Positions 12,247 to 22,978 are shown, numbered from the stretch's first letter. The stretch is DNA of 64,000 nucleotides from Cerasicoccus maritimus (GCA_031296935.1 JAVDPD010000002.1:147501-211500), one strand, 5' to 3'. Notes: generated by a model from the sequence alone, not told the origin. Numbers and translations are program-made.

Positions 12247-14556
12247 ATGGGATTAGTTAGACAGTATTTGAAGGGGCGAAAATACGCCTTTACGTTTAGC
12301 GCGGATCGCCGAAGCGTGAGCGTGAAAGGTGCTTTCGAGGAAAATGTTGAAAAGCCATCCCGAATGGTTGTGCGGGTTGGTAATACTCAGCATTACCTGC
12401 GTACCCGAGCCGGTACCTCAGGGGTAACTAAGTTTGATGGGGTGTTTCGTATTGGCTTTGGTGTAAAGATACTGCGCTTTGTCGCAATTTCCAGAGATGG
12501 CCAAAAGACTGAGGAGACGGTTGCCTTTGTCCTGTTAAGTAATTCAAAGTCCGCGATCACGAAGCAGTCCTCATTCGTACGTAAGCCGATTATCCTGCCC
12601 ACGCGCATGCAGCCCAAGCCGGATTTGAAGTTTCCTCAAGTGGCTGCGCCTGAGGTCAGCATCATCATTCCTGTTTTCAATCAGCTGAACTACACGATCA
12701 AGTGTTTGGAGTCTATTTGGAAGCAAACCGATTTGAGCCGTTGTGAAGTCATCATTGGCGATGATAATTCGGAAGAAGCAAACACGAACGTGCTACGTGG
12801 CATTGAAGGCTTAAAAGTTTTTATTAATACCACCGAAGCGGGCTTTATTAATAATTGCAATCAAGCGGCCGCGCAGGCGAAGGGGAAGTTTCTGTTCTTC
12901 TTGAACAATGATACCGAGGTCACTGATGACTGGCTGGAGCCTTTGCTTGAGGTATTTCAGAAAAAACCCGACGCTGGTGTTGTTGGCTCGAAATTAGTTT
13001 TTCCAGATGGCTCTTTGCAGGAAGCCGGAGGTATTTTATGGAAGGATGGATCGGCTTGGAACTATGGGCGGGATAGCAACCCGATAGATCCCGCATTTAA
13101 TTACTTCCGCGAAGCCGACTATTGCTCCGGCGCAGCGATGCTTATTCCGCGTGCGTTGTTTGAGGCCTTGAACGGTTTTGATACCCACTACTGCCCGGCA
13201 TACTGCGAGGATGCGGATTTGGCGTTCCGGGTGCGTCAGGCTGGCAAGAAAGTTTACTATCAGCCTCTATCTGAGGTGGTGCATTATGAAGGAGTTTCCA
13301 ATGGGCGCGATGTCGCAGGAACGGGCTTGAAGCAATATCAAGTGCGGAATCAGCAGCTGTTTCTTGAGCGTTGGAAAGATGAGCTGACCAAGAACCATTT
13401 CGAGAATGGGCAGCACGTTTTACGAGCTTCTGAGCGCAGTGGCGGTCGCAGGGTGATTCTGATCCTGGATCATTATATCCCGGAATGGGATCGCGATGCG
13501 GGCTCCCGGACGATGTTTGAATACATCAAACTCTGTTTGGAGGAGGGGGCTGTGGTTAAGTTTTTTGCCGATGACCATAATGTGCAGCGTGAACCGTATG
13601 CGGGCATTCTACAGCAAATGGGCGTTGAGCTGGTGGGCTTCCCGCTTGATGGGTGGTTGGCGAAGCATGGCGCAGATTTGGATGCGGTTTGGATTTCCCG
13701 CCCGACCGTCGCTACAGCTCACATAGATGACATTAAGGCATTCACTAATTGTCGTGTTTTGTTTTACGGTCATGACTTGCACTTTAAGCGCCTCGAAATG
13801 GAGATGGAGCCATCGATGAAAGCTGAGGCTGCAAAGTACCGTGAGTTGGAAACCAGCGTCTGGAAAGATGTGGATGTTATCTACTATCCTGCTAAGGAAG
13901 AGTGTGAGTTGGTCAGTGAATTGGAACCGACCAAGATCGTTCGCCCATTTCCCATCTACATGTTTGAGGAGAATCCTCAGGAGCCTGCTCGGCCGAGCCG
14001 AGCCGAGACTTCGGGCATTCTCTTTGTTGCTGGCTTTGCCCATCGTCCGAACCGCGATGCGCTGATATGGTTTCTGGAGGAAATATACCCCCATGCTCGT
14101 GCTCAAGTGCCTGAGATTCACTTGCGGGTATGTGGATCGTTTATGCCTATGGACCTCAAGGATCGTTTATCGGAAGATGATTCGATTGAGTTCTTTGAGA
14201 ACTTAAGCAACGAGGATTTGCACGAACAGTATCTCCATGCCAGGGTGGCAGCGGCTCCTCTGCGAGTGGGGGCCGGGGTTAAAGGCAAAGTACTGGATGC
14301 CATGTTCAAGCGGTGCCCACTGGTTACGACAACTGTTGGTGCACAGGGTCTGGCCGGGATCGAAGACATCGCCGCAGTTTTTGATGACCCTAAGCAGCAG
14401 GCGGCCGCGCTAGTGAAGTTCTACACTGATCCAAATGCTTGGGAACAATATGTTGCCCAATCACGCCAGTTTATTTTGGATAGGTTTTCACGGGAGCATG
14501 CGCGCTCTCTCGTTCGCTCAGACTTTCTCGATTACACCAATGCCAATCATCCATAA
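12247..14556 (+). CDS. Two-domain glycosyltransferase: GT2 followed by a GT4-like domain
   Basis: A 769-residue soluble protein. Residues 1-125 are an unassigned N-terminal segment, beta-rich in appearance. A GT2 domain begins near 135 ([12 protein letters not shown]), with GDDNSEE near 172, [10 protein letters not shown] near 219 and the YCEDADL acceptor motif near 319. From about 395 a second transferase domain of the GT-B type follows, containing FAHRPNRDA, a VRVCGSF-like strand, [16 protein letters not shown] and TTVGAQGL, as seen in GT4/GT1 family enzymes. The two sites could add successive sugars. It overlaps the next coding region by 17 bases. Confidence 0.85.
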   Translation: MGLVRQYLKGRKYAFTFSADRRSVSVKGAFEENVEKPSRMVVRVGNTQHYLRTRAGTSGVTKFDGVFRIGFGVKILRFVAISRDGQKTEETVAFVLLSNSKSAITKQSSFVRKPIILPTRMQPKPDLKFPQVAAPEVSIIIPVFNQLNYTIKCLESIWKQTDLSRCEVIIGDDNSEEANTNVLRGIEGLKVFINTTEAGFINNCNQAAAQAKGKFLFFLNNDTEVTDDWLEPLLEVFQKKPDAGVVGSKLVFPDGSLQEAGGILWKDGSAWNYGRDSNPIDPAFNYFREADYCSGAAMLIPRALFEALNGFDTHYCPAYCEDADLAFRVRQAGKKVYYQPLSEVVHYEGVSNGRDVAGTGLKQYQVRNQQLFLERWKDELTKNHFENGQHVLRASERSGGRRVILILDHYIPEWDRDAGSRTMFEYIKLCLEEGAVVKFFADDHNVQREPYAGILQQMGVELVGFPLDGWLAKHGADLDAVWISRPTVATAHIDDIKAFTNCRVLFYGHDLHFKRLEMEMEPSMKAEAAKYRELETSVWKDVDVIYYPAKEECELVSELEPTKIVRPFPIYMFEENPQEPARPSRAETSGILFVAGFAHRPNRDALIWFLEEIYPHARAQVPEIHLRVCGSFMPMDLKDRLSEDDSIEFFENLSNEDLHEQYLHARVAAAPLRVGAGVKGKVLDAMFKRCPLVTTTVGAQGLAGIEDIAAVFDDPKQQAAALVKFYTDPNAWEQYVAQSRQFILDRFSREHARSLVRSDFLDYTNANHP

Positions 14557-15670
14557 CGACTGTCGTCATTACTTTACTGACCGGCCCTGCAAGCCGCATA
14601 AACAGCGTGGGCGACGCTGTGGCGATTGCTCGGAATATGATAAAATACTGCAAGAGATATTAATCGTCAAACTGGATGCGATTGGTGATGTGTTGAGAGC
14701 AACCAGTCTGCTACGGCCATTGCGCGAGAAATATCCGCAAGCCCGTGTCACCTGGCTGACTCGGCCGAATGCCACGGATCTGCTGAAGCATAACAGCCTG
14801 GTTGATGAGATTTTACCTTTCAATCATGAGGCTCTGTTGGTTTTGCAGACAAAACGATTTGATGTCGTGATCAACCCGGATGCTTCGGAAACAAGCTGTC
14901 GCCTGGCTTCACTGGCTAATGGTAAGGAACGCGTAGGTTACTGGATCGATGAAGCCGGTGAGTTCTTCTGTGGTAATGAGGCGGCCGAGCACTGGCGCTA
15001 CATGGGGCTCGATGATGATCTGAAAAAGGCGAACCAACGTAGCTATCAGGATCTGTTGTTGGATATTTGCGATCTGCCACACGTTCCCAATCCGATCATC
15101 TGGACGCTGTCGGAGGACGAAAAACGCTTGGCCAGTGAGTTTGCCCAGCAGCATAATCTCGTGCCCGGAAAAACCCCGATTTTGGGGTTGAATACTGGCG
15201 CTGGTAGCCGATGGGTTTGGAAGAAGTGGACACTTGAAGGATTCCGCGCGCTTGTTAAAGGTACTTTGAGCGAGCAGCCGGATACGCGTATCTTACTCTA
15301 TGGCGGCCCTGAAGAGGTAGAGCGAAACACCATCCTGAAGGCGGATTTTCCGGATGCAGTGGTGGATACCGGCTGCGATAATTCGCTGCGTCAATTTGGG
15401 GCTTTGCTCAGTCTCTGTGATGTGTTGGTCACCGGGGATACGATGGGTTTACATTTGGCTTGTGCATTAGAAAAGAGGATTGTGGCCCTGTTCGGCCCCA
15501 CGAGTCTGCCTGAAATCGAGATCTACGGGCGTGGTGCTAAAATTGCTCCGGAGATGGATTGCCTCGGTTGTTATCTCAGTGACTGTGATGTCCGGCCAGC
15601 GTGCATGGAGCGAATTCCGGTTGATACGGTGTTGGAGTCCGTGTTGCGCGAGTTTACTGAACTGGCGTAA
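14540..15670 (+). CDS. GT9 (heptosyltransferase-like) glycosyltransferase with N-terminal Cys cluster
   Basis: A 376-residue protein from ATG 14540, inside the end of the preceding gene; earlier in-frame starts only add residues encoded by that gene's other frame. Residues 8-30 carry C8, C17, H20, C27 and C30 in a C-x8-C-x2-H-x6-C-x2-C arrangement, probably a metal-binding knuckle. From 39 the GT9 fold starts with [19 protein letters not shown], and the ADP-heptose-type donor motif appears as [16 protein letters not shown], then [27 protein letters not shown]9 enzymes add heptose or related sugars to core glycans on the cytoplasmic face. A second Cys group ([10 protein letters not shown]) lies near the C-terminus. 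Confidence 0.86.
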   Translation: MPIIHNDCRHYFTDRPCKPHKQRGRRCGDCSEYDKILQEILIVKLDAIGDVLRATSLLRPLREKYPQARVTWLTRPNATDLLKHNSLVDEILPFNHEALLVLQTKRFDVVINPDASETSCRLASLANGKERVGYWIDEAGEFFCGNEAAEHWRYMGLDDDLKKANQRSYQDLLLDICDLPHVPNPIIWTLSEDEKRLASEFAQQHNLVPGKTPILGLNTGAGSRWVWKKWTLEGFRALVKGTLSEQPDTRILLYGGPEEVERNTILKADFPDAVVDTGCDNSLRQFGALLSLCDVLVTGDTMGLHLACALEKRIVALFGPTSLPEIEIYGRGAKIAPEMDCLGCYLSDCDVRPACMERIPVDTVLESVLREFTELA

Positions 15671-15697
15671 GGAATTTTTAAATTCAGTTACGCTTCC

Positions 15698-17671
15698 ATG
15701 AGTGCTAAGTTATTCAAGTTTATTGGGGTTTATATCCTTTTCCTGATACTGACGGTTTTCGTTTTTCACCGCGTTGCGCTACAGGGAACTCATAGCTTCT
15801 TGAATCACTGGGATGCGACTGCGCAGAGCTATGCTTGGTCGAATCTCAATGCCAAGGCTGCTCAGAATGGGACAGTGGCCCTGTGGGATTTTTCCATGAA
15901 TTCGGGTGGCAGCCATGCCGGAGAAATGCAACCCGCGCCAATGTATCCCATCAATTGGCTTTGGGCATTCGCTGAGTATCCGCTTGCTCCTTGGCTCATT
16001 GATCTGCGTCTACTTTTTCATTTCGCTTTGGCAGGCTTTGGGATGTATTTTTTCCTGCGTGGGAATCAATTGCATGGCGTTGCCTGTTTGGTTGGAGCAA
16101 CAATCTTTACCTTTGTCGGCTCGGTGGCAATTCGGGCAGGAGCTCAACCCAACATTTACGAAAGCCTGGCCTACATGCCGTTGGTCCTGGCGGTCTATCA
16201 AGCGGCATTGAGGCGAGGCGGGCCAGTGTGGCGGAATCATTTACTCTGGTGGTCGGGAATTTTGCTCGGGTTCATGATCATCGCCGGGCACATGCAGCCA
16301 TACATTCATACTGCTTATGCGCTGGGGATTATTACGCTGGCAATGGGGATTCAGTCGGATCGCATCAGTTTCTTTAAAGCGATTGGCATGTTGTTGATGG
16401 CTGGGTTGATCTCCGCCTTGTTTTCGCTGCCGCAAATGCTGCTTAGTATGCAATATTTGGGCGATGCGTTTCGCTGGCTGGGCGGCGATGTCATGACTAA
16501 GCCGCCTCACATTGTTCCGTTCGAAGTTTACGCCTACTCTCAGATTCTTGAACCGTGGGAGCTCGGTAGTCTCTTCTTTAATTTAGAGGGCGGGCATGGC
16601 GAGGGCACTTTGTTTTTTACTCAGACTGGCTTGGTCCTGGCGGTGCTCTGTCTCCTGCAGCGTCGCAACCGCCTTTTCTGGTTTGGTGCCGGCATGATGA
16701 TATTCGCCGTGCTGGTTTCGCTCGGCCATTACACGGTGGTTGGTTGGATTAGTTATGTGATGCCGCTGATGGGGCAAGTGCGTGAGCCGGTACGCGCAAT
16801 GTGCATGTTTACATTAGGTGCGGCAACGATCGCCGCAATGGGCTGTCACTTACTCTTGGTTCGGGAGACGCTGAAACGTTGGCGCTTGGTCATTGCAACT
16901 GGCGTGTTTGCACTCGTGCTGTTTGAATCATACATTTTCGAAAACAATCGCACGATGCCTTTGGCTGAGGGCATGCACCCCTCAACGTATTACGCCAAGG
17001 AAGGGGTGATCGAAGAATTGGAGTTGCTGACGAATCTCCCAAGCGGCAACCGCTACCGTTACCAGGCTTTTCCCAATGACTTGATTCCACCCAATTCCGG
17101 CAATGTTTACGAGCTGATGGGAACGCGCGGGCATCGAGCGACGATGGGGCGTCCGATCTTTAATTACTTCGCTCGCGATTGGGATCCACATTCGGCAAAC
17201 TACGATGTGTTGGGCTTGCGATATTTGGTTAGCAATGAGCGCATGGAAGGCTTCAAGGAAGTCCGGAAATTTGACGATGTTTACCTGTATGAACGCGAGG
17301 GGGCATTGCCGGTTCTCTGGCTGCTGAATGAGCAAGGTGAGAAACTTGCTGCCCCCGTTGAGTCAGTGGACTGGGGAGTCAACAGCGTGCGCATTACCTT
17401 GGAAGCAGAGGTGAGTGGCCTTTTGGTGTTCGCTCAGCCGGACTATCCTGGTTGGGTTGTGAGCGTGGATGGCCTGCCTCGCGATATCGAAGTTTGGGAT
17501 ATTTTTCAGGCGGTTATGGTTTCGCCAGGAGATTCAATCGTCGAGTTTGCCTACCGGCCCAAGCGATTTTTCGCGGGTTTGTTGGTTGCGCTGGGGGTGC
17601 TCTTGTTCGCTATGTTGCTGTCTTGGCGTAGTTTCAAGGAAGGGCTGAATCATGCCTCCGCAGCATCTTGA
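15698..17671 (+). CDS. YfhO-like multi-pass membrane protein
   Basis: A 657-residue protein with a membrane anchor at 7-27, a large loop carrying LNHWDATAQSYAW and GGSHAGEMQP, about ten further helices to residue 425, a soluble extracytoplasmic domain from about 430 to 625 and a final helix (FFAGLLVALGVLLFAMLL). This order matches YfhO-family proteins, which are GT-C-related membrane proteins implicated in glycosylating cell-wall or surface polymers. Position between two glycosyltransferases supports a role in the same polysaccharide. Substrate unknown. Confidence 0.75.
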   Translation: MSAKLFKFIGVYILFLILTVFVFHRVALQGTHSFLNHWDATAQSYAWSNLNAKAAQNGTVALWDFSMNSGGSHAGEMQPAPMYPINWLWAFAEYPLAPWLIDLRLLFHFALAGFGMYFFLRGNQLHGVACLVGATIFTFVGSVAIRAGAQPNIYESLAYMPLVLAVYQAALRRGGPVWRNHLLWWSGILLGFMIIAGHMQPYIHTAYALGIITLAMGIQSDRISFFKAIGMLLMAGLISALFSLPQMLLSMQYLGDAFRWLGGDVMTKPPHIVPFEVYAYSQILEPWELGSLFFNLEGGHGEGTLFFTQTGLVLAVLCLLQRRNRLFWFGAGMMIFAVLVSLGHYTVVGWISYVMPLMGQVREPVRAMCMFTLGAATIAAMGCHLLLVRETLKRWRLVIATGVFALVLFESYIFENNRTMPLAEGMHPSTYYAKEGVIEELELLTNLPSGNRYRYQAFPNDLIPPNSGNVYELMGTRGHRATMGRPIFNYFARDWDPHSANYDVLGLRYLVSNERMEGFKEVRKFDDVYLYEREGALPVLWLLNEQGEKLAAPVESVDWGVNSVRITLEAEVSGLLVFAQPDYPGWVVSVDGLPRDIEVWDIFQAVMVSPGDSIVEFAYRPKRFFAGLLVALGVLLFAMLLSWRSFKEGLNHASAAS

Positions 17672-17722
17672 CGAAAGGCTCGCGCATCGACCTATTCATG
17701 TTTATCTAATTTTTTCGCAGCA

Positions 17723-18562
17723 GTGCCGAAGCTTTCCATCATTGTCCCCACCTACATGTGCCCCGTTGAAACGGGGGCTATGCTCGCGACGCTAGACACC
17801 GTGTCCGCGCCGTATGAGCTGATTTTGGTAGACGACAATAGCAATACCGAAACTCTGGAGATGCTGCGCAACTACGTTGCCGCGCATCCCGAAGCTCAGC
17901 TGTTTGAAAACGAGATAAACCGCGGTTTTGCGGTTAACTGTAATGCCGGTGCCAAACGAGCAACTGGTGATGTGCTGCTTTTCCTGAACAACGACCTCGT
18001 CTTAAAGCCTGGGTGGTTTGAGCCGATGTGGCAGGCAGTGCAATCGGCAGAGGATGTAGGAATTGTTGGTAATGTGCAATTTGGTGTGCGCACTGGGCTG
18101 ATCGATCATGCGGGCATGTTTTTCCACCTCGACGGCGTGCCGCGGCAAGCGCGCAAGGGCTGTTCCCGGGCACCAGCAGAAGACGTCACGCAATGGCGTT
18201 GTGTGAGCGCAGCGTGCATTATGGTGCGTCGCAGTGTGTTCAATGAAGTGGGTGGGTTCGACGAAGGATACCGCAACGGTTGCGAGGATGCAGATTTATG
18301 CGTGCGGCTGACGCTGGCTGGCTATCGCCACTTGGTATGCAATCGCAGCGTGATCCAGCACCATGTGAGTGTTTCTCCCGGCAGGCACAAACATAACGAC
18401 GCAAACCTACAGCGTTTTATTGGTCTGTGGTCGGAGCAAACCAAGCAGTGGGGAGCCGAAGAATGGGCACCGGAGTTTTGGAAAATTTACCAACGCAAGC
18501 CTTGGAAAATCCCGCCATCACTTTGGCCTAAGCTGGTTGTCGGTTTATTGAAGGATGGTTAG
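17723..18562 (+). CDS. GT2 family glycosyltransferase
   Basis: A 279-residue single-domain GT2 enzyme starting at GTG 17723, directly before the conserved KLSIIVPTYMCP strand. It shows LVDDNSNTE, NRGFAVNCNAGAKRATGD, the metal-binding LFLNNDLVL and GCEDADLCVRLTLAGYR. It resembles rhamnosyltransferase-type GT2 proteins. Its stop overlaps the stop of the convergent GT39 gene by four bases, so no terminator separates them. Confidence 0.87.
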   Translation: MPKLSIIVPTYMCPVETGAMLATLDTVSAPYELILVDDNSNTETLEMLRNYVAAHPEAQLFENEINRGFAVNCNAGAKRATGDVLLFLNNDLVLKPGWFEPMWQAVQSAEDVGIVGNVQFGVRTGLIDHAGMFFHLDGVPRQARKGCSRAPAEDVTQWRCVSAACIMVRRSVFNEVGGFDEGYRNGCEDADLCVRLTLAGYRHLVCNRSVIQHHVSVSPGRHKHNDANLQRFIGLWSEQTKQWGAEEWAPEFWKIYQRKPWKIPPSLWPKLVVGLLKDG

Positions 18563-20271
18563 TGCGCGTCTGGGTTGCGAGGTGTAACTGTATAAACTTC
18601 ATAGAGTGCCTCATCGCCATCGTGGATGATGTCGATCGTGTAGTCGACGTCGATGGAGTTCAACGCGTCGATGAAGCCACTGCGTGTGGCGCTGAATGAT
18701 GCGTGCTCCTCGGCGAATAGGATGCCGATAAAGGGGGCCATTTCGTAGATGCGCTGATCGTCTTCTGCACGGATGGCCGCACTCTTTTCCATGCGCATGC
18801 TAAACGTAGGCCAGTAGTCTAGCATTTTACGCCGACTTGGCGCACTGACCATGCCGATCAGCTGGGTCGCGAGCCCCCAGTCACCCAGCACAATATTATT
18901 ATAGCTATTCGTCGCCTCTTTTTCGTTTACCAGATCGCCCAGCTCATAAATAGCTGTGCTCCATTTTGCCTTAAATTTCTCGGTTTGGCTAATTTGCCGT
19001 TGGAAGTAAACAGTGGCTTGGGCATCCGCCAGCAGGACGACGACTATGGCAAAGGCTGTCAGTACTACACCTGCATTGCGAACGGGCTTGCTGATTTTTG
19101 TTGGCAGGTTGGCCCAACATGCGCAGGCCGCGACTAAAATTAGTTGGGGGTAGGGAAATATCATCATGGCGTGGTGTGGCCCGCCAGCTTGAGGCGTAAT
19201 GACGATTTCGAGAAAGATGATAGTTCCGACAATGGCGCTGAAAGAGCTCAGTTTGAGTGCCCAGTCGAGAGGGGGGTATTGCGTTATGGTTTTGACTGAT
19301 AGATTTCTTCGCTGCCAACTGCGCCATATGTTGCAGGCCAGTAATAGCATGCCGGCGACCAGACAGGCAAGGAGGATGAAACTCCAGCGATAATACAACG
19401 GAACCTCTTCTTCCAGAAACAGGGCTTGTATTGAATTACCATCAAAGGTCGCATTAATCAGTGTTGTAATCTGATTGAGCCGCGGGAGCATGGTTGCTAG
19501 GTCGGGCAATTCGAGAAGTGGCAAAATGAAGATCGCGGCTGCGACACCAAACACTGCTGCAATCGCCAGTGCCTTGCCCGCATGCTTGTTGAGCAATATT
19601 CGAAACGCTGAGGGAAAACAAAGGGGCGTAGCCGCAGCAAAAGCTGCGATGTACCAAATGAAGTTTAGCTTGTCGAAGAGGCCTAACGCAAACGTGAGAG
19701 TGAGCGCGGCTAGCCACTTCTTACGACCAGATTGAATCCAGCGAACCAAACAGTACAGCGATATCGCTTTGAAAAGCAGCATCAGGGAGTCTGGGCCCCA
19801 GTCGTGTCGGGTAACCAGAAAGAAGCCAGGCGATGCAGCGCACAGTCCAGTGAAGATCAGTGCCCAACGGGCACCAAGCGTGCGCCTAACCGTCAAGAAA
19901 CCGATCCATAGGCCGGCCGCGCCAATGATCAGAGAGGGGAGGCGGATGGTTAATGGCGTTACGCCGAATACTGCAAAAATAGGCGCAAACAACCACGCTT
20001 TTAGCGCGCCGATGTAGGGCATGAGTTGGACGGGAGTATCGAACAGCCGGGAGTGCACGAAGAGCCCCGGAACCGCTTCACCCAGTGCGGCATTTACGAA
20101 GAGCACTTCATCGTAGTAGAGCCCTGGTTTTTCCAGATCCAAGCTGGCGAAAACCACGTAAGCAAAAATGATACAGAGCGCTGCAATTGCACAGCCCCGA
20201 GTAGCCCATTTGCGATTCAGGCTATGCTTTGCCGTTGGTAGCTCATTGTCCGAAGTAACCATCGTGGACAA
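18559..20271 (-). CDS. GT39/ArnT-like membrane glycosyltransferase
   Basis: A 570-residue membrane protein with about twelve hydrophobic helices. After the first helix, the loop KPGLYYDEVLFVNAALGE contains the D54-E55 pair that is the hallmark acidic motif of PMT/ArnT-type GT-C transferases, and WLFAPIFAVFGVTPLTIRLPS and VTRHDWGPDS follow. The C-terminal 130 residues form a soluble extracytoplasmic domain. Such enzymes move a sugar from a polyprenyl-phosphate donor to lipid A, protein or glycan on the periplasmic side. It is the only gene of the locus on the minus strand. Met4 is an alternative start. Confidence 0.83.
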   Translation of the reverse strand: MSTMVTSDNELPTAKHSLNRKWATRGCAIAALCIIFAYVVFASLDLEKPGLYYDEVLFVNAALGEAVPGLFVHSRLFDTPVQLMPYIGALKAWLFAPIFAVFGVTPLTIRLPSLIIGAAGLWIGFLTVRRTLGARWALIFTGLCAASPGFFLVTRHDWGPDSLMLLFKAISLYCLVRWIQSGRKKWLAALTLTFALGLFDKLNFIWYIAAFAAATPLCFPSAFRILLNKHAGKALAIAAVFGVAAAIFILPLLELPDLATMLPRLNQITTLINATFDGNSIQALFLEEEVPLYYRWSFILLACLVAGMLLLACNIWRSWQRRNLSVKTITQYPPLDWALKLSSFSAIVGTIIFLEIVITPQAGGPHHAMMIFPYPQLILVAACACWANLPTKISKPVRNAGVVLTAFAIVVVLLADAQATVYFQRQISQTEKFKAKWSTAIYELGDLVNEKEATNSYNNIVLGDWGLATQLIGMVSAPSRRKMLDYWPTFSMRMEKSAAIRAEDDQRIYEMAPFIGILFAEEHASFSATRSGFIDALNSIDVDYTIDIIHDGDEALYEVYTVTPRNPDAH

Positions 20272-20370
20272 TTAGGTGTTCGCTTCGTTGAATGACAAGG
20301 TCCGTTTTTTGTATCTGCAAATGTTAGCGGCACATCGCTGCTCTAGCTGTTCGCAGTGCTCAAAAGAAAA

Positions 20371-22266
20371 TTACACCAGCGGCGGCATCGGGCAGTCGAG
20401 GGTTACGGCGACGGCCCGGATTAGCTCACCTTCGTCGGTGGTGACTTCGCCATCGTGGGCCACAGCGGCGGCGCAGGCGGCCAGCATCTGTCGCTTCGTG
20501 CCGAAGCGAGCGTCGGCCAGAACGTCGAGCGCTTTGTCCAAATCATTGAAGCTGAGCTGATCGACGGGCAGCAGCTTGACTTGCCCGTGGAACACCGGCG
20601 CATGCTGGATGGCTTGGGCGAAGATCTTGTCCGCTTCGGCGATGCTGCTAGGTTCGCCGGCCCAGACCATCGTGCTCAGCAGCATTGCAAAGTGTTCGCG
20701 CAGCGGAGCGGTGGAGCTGATGACTTTGGTCTTGGCGTGTGCGCCTTCAAACTTGCGGCCCAGGTGACGTTTGACCAGGCGCATGACAGCGAATTCAAAA
20801 AAGGAAACTTCGTCGTCTGCTTCGGACAGTTTGACGATGCGCTTGAGCAGCTTGTCATAGTCGGCACGGGAAATTTGCGCGAGTGCCGGGAGCGTCATTT
20901 CGATCAACGGGATGCGCTGCTTGACGCCCTGTGCTTGTGCTTTCGGGTAGTCATCCCTAACCGCTTGGGCGAGCGCTTTGCCGCCATCCTGTTCGAGCCA
21001 ATCAAGCTGCTTTTGGCGGATGTGACTATCGCGGTCGAGTAGCAGAGCGAGGATCAGGGCATCGGCCTGTTTACTGTCGTGAATTTGCTCGCCGAGCGAT
21101 TCCTCGGCCTGCGCACGAGATTGCTGGGCGTACGCGAGCTGCGCCGCGCCGATGGCACCAACGCCGGCTACCATTTGAAGTGGGTCGACTTTGTGGCGAG
21201 CCGAGGCGGAAGGAATGGGCGGTGGTTTTGGTGCCTCGCGCTTGGGCGCAGTGGGCGCTTTGAATTGACCATCCCAGTTCGGCATAACTCGCTTGATGCG
21301 GTCGTCTAGTGGCGGGTGGGTGGCGAAGCCACCACCGAAGCTGCTCTTGAGCGCGTTGGCGAAAAAGAAGTGCGCGGTTTCCGAAGTGTGGTGGTGGTTC
21401 ACGACGGAGCCTGCGCCGCCGATCTTCATCAACGCACCACCGATACCGTCGGGATTGCGGGTAAACTGCACGGCGGAAGCGTCGGCCAGGTACTCGCGCT
21501 GACGGGAAATCGCACTCTGAATCAACCGCCCGAAGAACACGCCGATCCATCCGATGGCCATCATGCCGAGGCCGAACAGCATGATGGCGTTGCCGCCTTT
21601 GTCATCCCGGCGACGGCTGGTGACTTCCCCCCAGAAGCCCGCGCGCATGAGACCTTGCCCTATGATGGAGATCAGCAAAATGCCAAAGAGCACGCCCATG
21701 AGCTTGATGTTCATGCGCATGTCGCCGTTGAGAATATGGCTGAATTCGTGGGCAATGACGCCTTGAAGCTCGTCGCGGGAAAGGCGTTGCACGCAGCCGC
21801 GGGTCACGGCGATGGCGGCGTCGTCCGGCGTGTAGCCAGCGGCAAATCCATTGATGCCGTCTTCGCGGTCGAGGAGGTAAACCTCCGGCACGGGCGTGCC
21901 TGAGGCGATGGCCATTTCTTCGACGACGTTCATCAGTTTGCGCTCGTCGGGATCGGCGGTGCCAGGGTCGACTTTACGCCCGCCGACACTCTTGGCTACA
22001 ATGCCGCCTCCACCTTTAAGCTCGGCAATCTTCGAAAGGCTGGCTCCGCCTACGAGGAGGACGACAAAGCCCGCAACTCCAGCGAGAACAATTGGCTGCC
22101 AGATCACCCATTGGACGGGCTGGTTTTCGGGTGTCGTGCCATAGCTGTAAAATACCATGCACAGCGCATAGAGCGCAACGATGATGCACGCGACTGCGAG
22201 CACGAAGTAAACGACCAGCAGCTTGGTGCGTGAATGCGCGTCATCCTGGGCGGAAAAGAAATCCAT
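20371..22266 (-). CDS. M48 family zinc metalloprotease (HtpX-related) with long C-terminal extension
   Basis: A 631-residue membrane protease. Two N-terminal helices (15-40 and 56-76) precede the M48 domain: HEFSH at 173-177 supplies two zinc His and the catalytic Glu, and E258 in REYLADASA is the likely third ligand; two more helices lie between. Residues about 345-631 form a helical soluble extension ending in a TerB-like segment (AVAHDGEVTTDEGELIRAVA, then CPMPPLV). HtpX itself is only about 290 residues, so this is the longer M48 type often found next to lemA, which is the upstream gene here. Likely role: envelope protein quality control. Confidence 0.9.
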   Translation of the reverse strand: MDFFSAQDDAHSRTKLLVVYFVLAVACIIVALYALCMVFYSYGTTPENQPVQWVIWQPIVLAGVAGFVVLLVGGASLSKIAELKGGGGIVAKSVGGRKVDPGTADPDERKLMNVVEEMAIASGTPVPEVYLLDREDGINGFAAGYTPDDAAIAVTRGCVQRLSRDELQGVIAHEFSHILNGDMRMNIKLMGVLFGILLISIIGQGLMRAGFWGEVTSRRRDDKGGNAIMLFGLGMMAIGWIGVFFGRLIQSAISRQREYLADASAVQFTRNPDGIGGALMKIGGAGSVVNHHHTSETAHFFFANALKSSFGGGFATHPPLDDRIKRVMPNWDGQFKAPTAPKREAPKPPPIPSASARHKVDPLQMVAGVGAIGAAQLAYAQQSRAQAEESLGEQIHDSKQADALILALLLDRDSHIRQKQLDWLEQDGGKALAQAVRDDYPKAQAQGVKQRIPLIEMTLPALAQISRADYDKLLKRIVKLSEADDEVSFFEFAVMRLVKRHLGRKFEGAHAKTKVISSTAPLREHFAMLLSTMVWAGEPSSIAEADKIFAQAIQHAPVFHGQVKLLPVDQLSFNDLDKALDVLADARFGTKRQMLAACAAAVAHDGEVTTDEGELIRAVAVTLDCPMPPLV

Positions 22267-22288
22267 GGGAGAAGAAAAAGTGGGGCGT

Positions 22289-22356
22289 AGTCTCCAGACA
22301 AGCCGTCACGTCAGATTGGTTAACGAATGCTGGAGGCAGCGGCTTGTCTGGAGACT
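22289..22356. repeat. Inverted repeat with 17-bp perfect arms between lemA and the M48 gene
   Basis: The arms agtctccagacaagccg (22289-22305) and cggcttgtctggagact (22340-22356) are perfect reverse complements around a 34-base loop. A 10-bp direct repeat ttggttaacg occurs at 22316-22325 and 22368-22377. The stem lacks a following T-run on the minus strand, so an mRNA-processing hairpin or a short mobile/REP-like element is more likely than a classic terminator. Confidence 0.8.
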
Positions 22357-22381
22357 GCGTTCTGCCTTTGGTTAACGCAAT

Positions 22382-22978
22382 TTAGAACGACACTTTGACC
22401 GCTTCGCGCTCGGTCGGGTTGGTTACCTCGAAGAGCTCGGCTTGCTGGAAGCCAAATGTGCCAGCAATCATGACGGTGGGAAAGGTCTCGCGCTCGGTGT
22501 TGTAGGCGGTAACGCTGTCGTTGTAGGCTTGGCGGGCAAAGGCGATCTTGTTTTCTGTCGAGGTCAGCTCTTCGGTGAGCTGCATCATGTTCTGGTTAGC
22601 CTTCAGATCAGGGTAGCTTTCGACGAGGGCAAAGAGCTTGCCCATGGCACCGGTCAATGCCGTTTCGGCACCGATCAGGCCTTGAATTGCATTGGGATTA
22701 TCTGGGCTGGCGGCAGCTTTGTTGCTGGCAGTTTGCGCGGTGTTGCGCGCGGCGATGACGGCTTCCAGCGTTTCGCGTTCGTGCTTGAGGTAGCCCTTGG
22801 CGGTCTCGACCAGATTTGGAATTAGGTCGTAACGACGCTTGAGCTGCACATCGATTTGCGCGAAGGCGTTTTTGAAGCGGTTACGGAGTTTGACGAGCTT
22901 GTTGTAGAGCCCGATCACAAAGAAAATCACGCCAATAAAGAGGAGCGCGATGACGCCAAGTGCTATCAAAATTCGCAT
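22382..22978 (-). CDS. lemA: LemA family protein
   Basis: A 198-residue protein with one N-terminal membrane helix (residues 3-24) followed by the conserved LemA core: YNKLVKLRNRFKNAFAQIDVQLKRRYDLIPNLVETAKGY, then ERETLEAVIAARN and the C-terminal ENKIAFARQAYNDSVTAYNT and FP segments. LemA proteins form a long helical bundle outside the membrane; their biochemical role is not established, but they are recurrently paired with M48 proteases, as here. Confidence 0.94.
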   Translation of the reverse strand: MRILIALGVIALLFIGVIFFVIGLYNKLVKLRNRFKNAFAQIDVQLKRRYDLIPNLVETAKGYLKHERETLEAVIAARNTAQTASNKAAASPDNPNAIQGLIGAETALTGAMGKLFALVESYPDLKANQNMMQLTEELTSTENKIAFARQAYNDSVTAYNTERETFPTVMIAGTFGFQQAELFEVTNPTEREAVKVSF

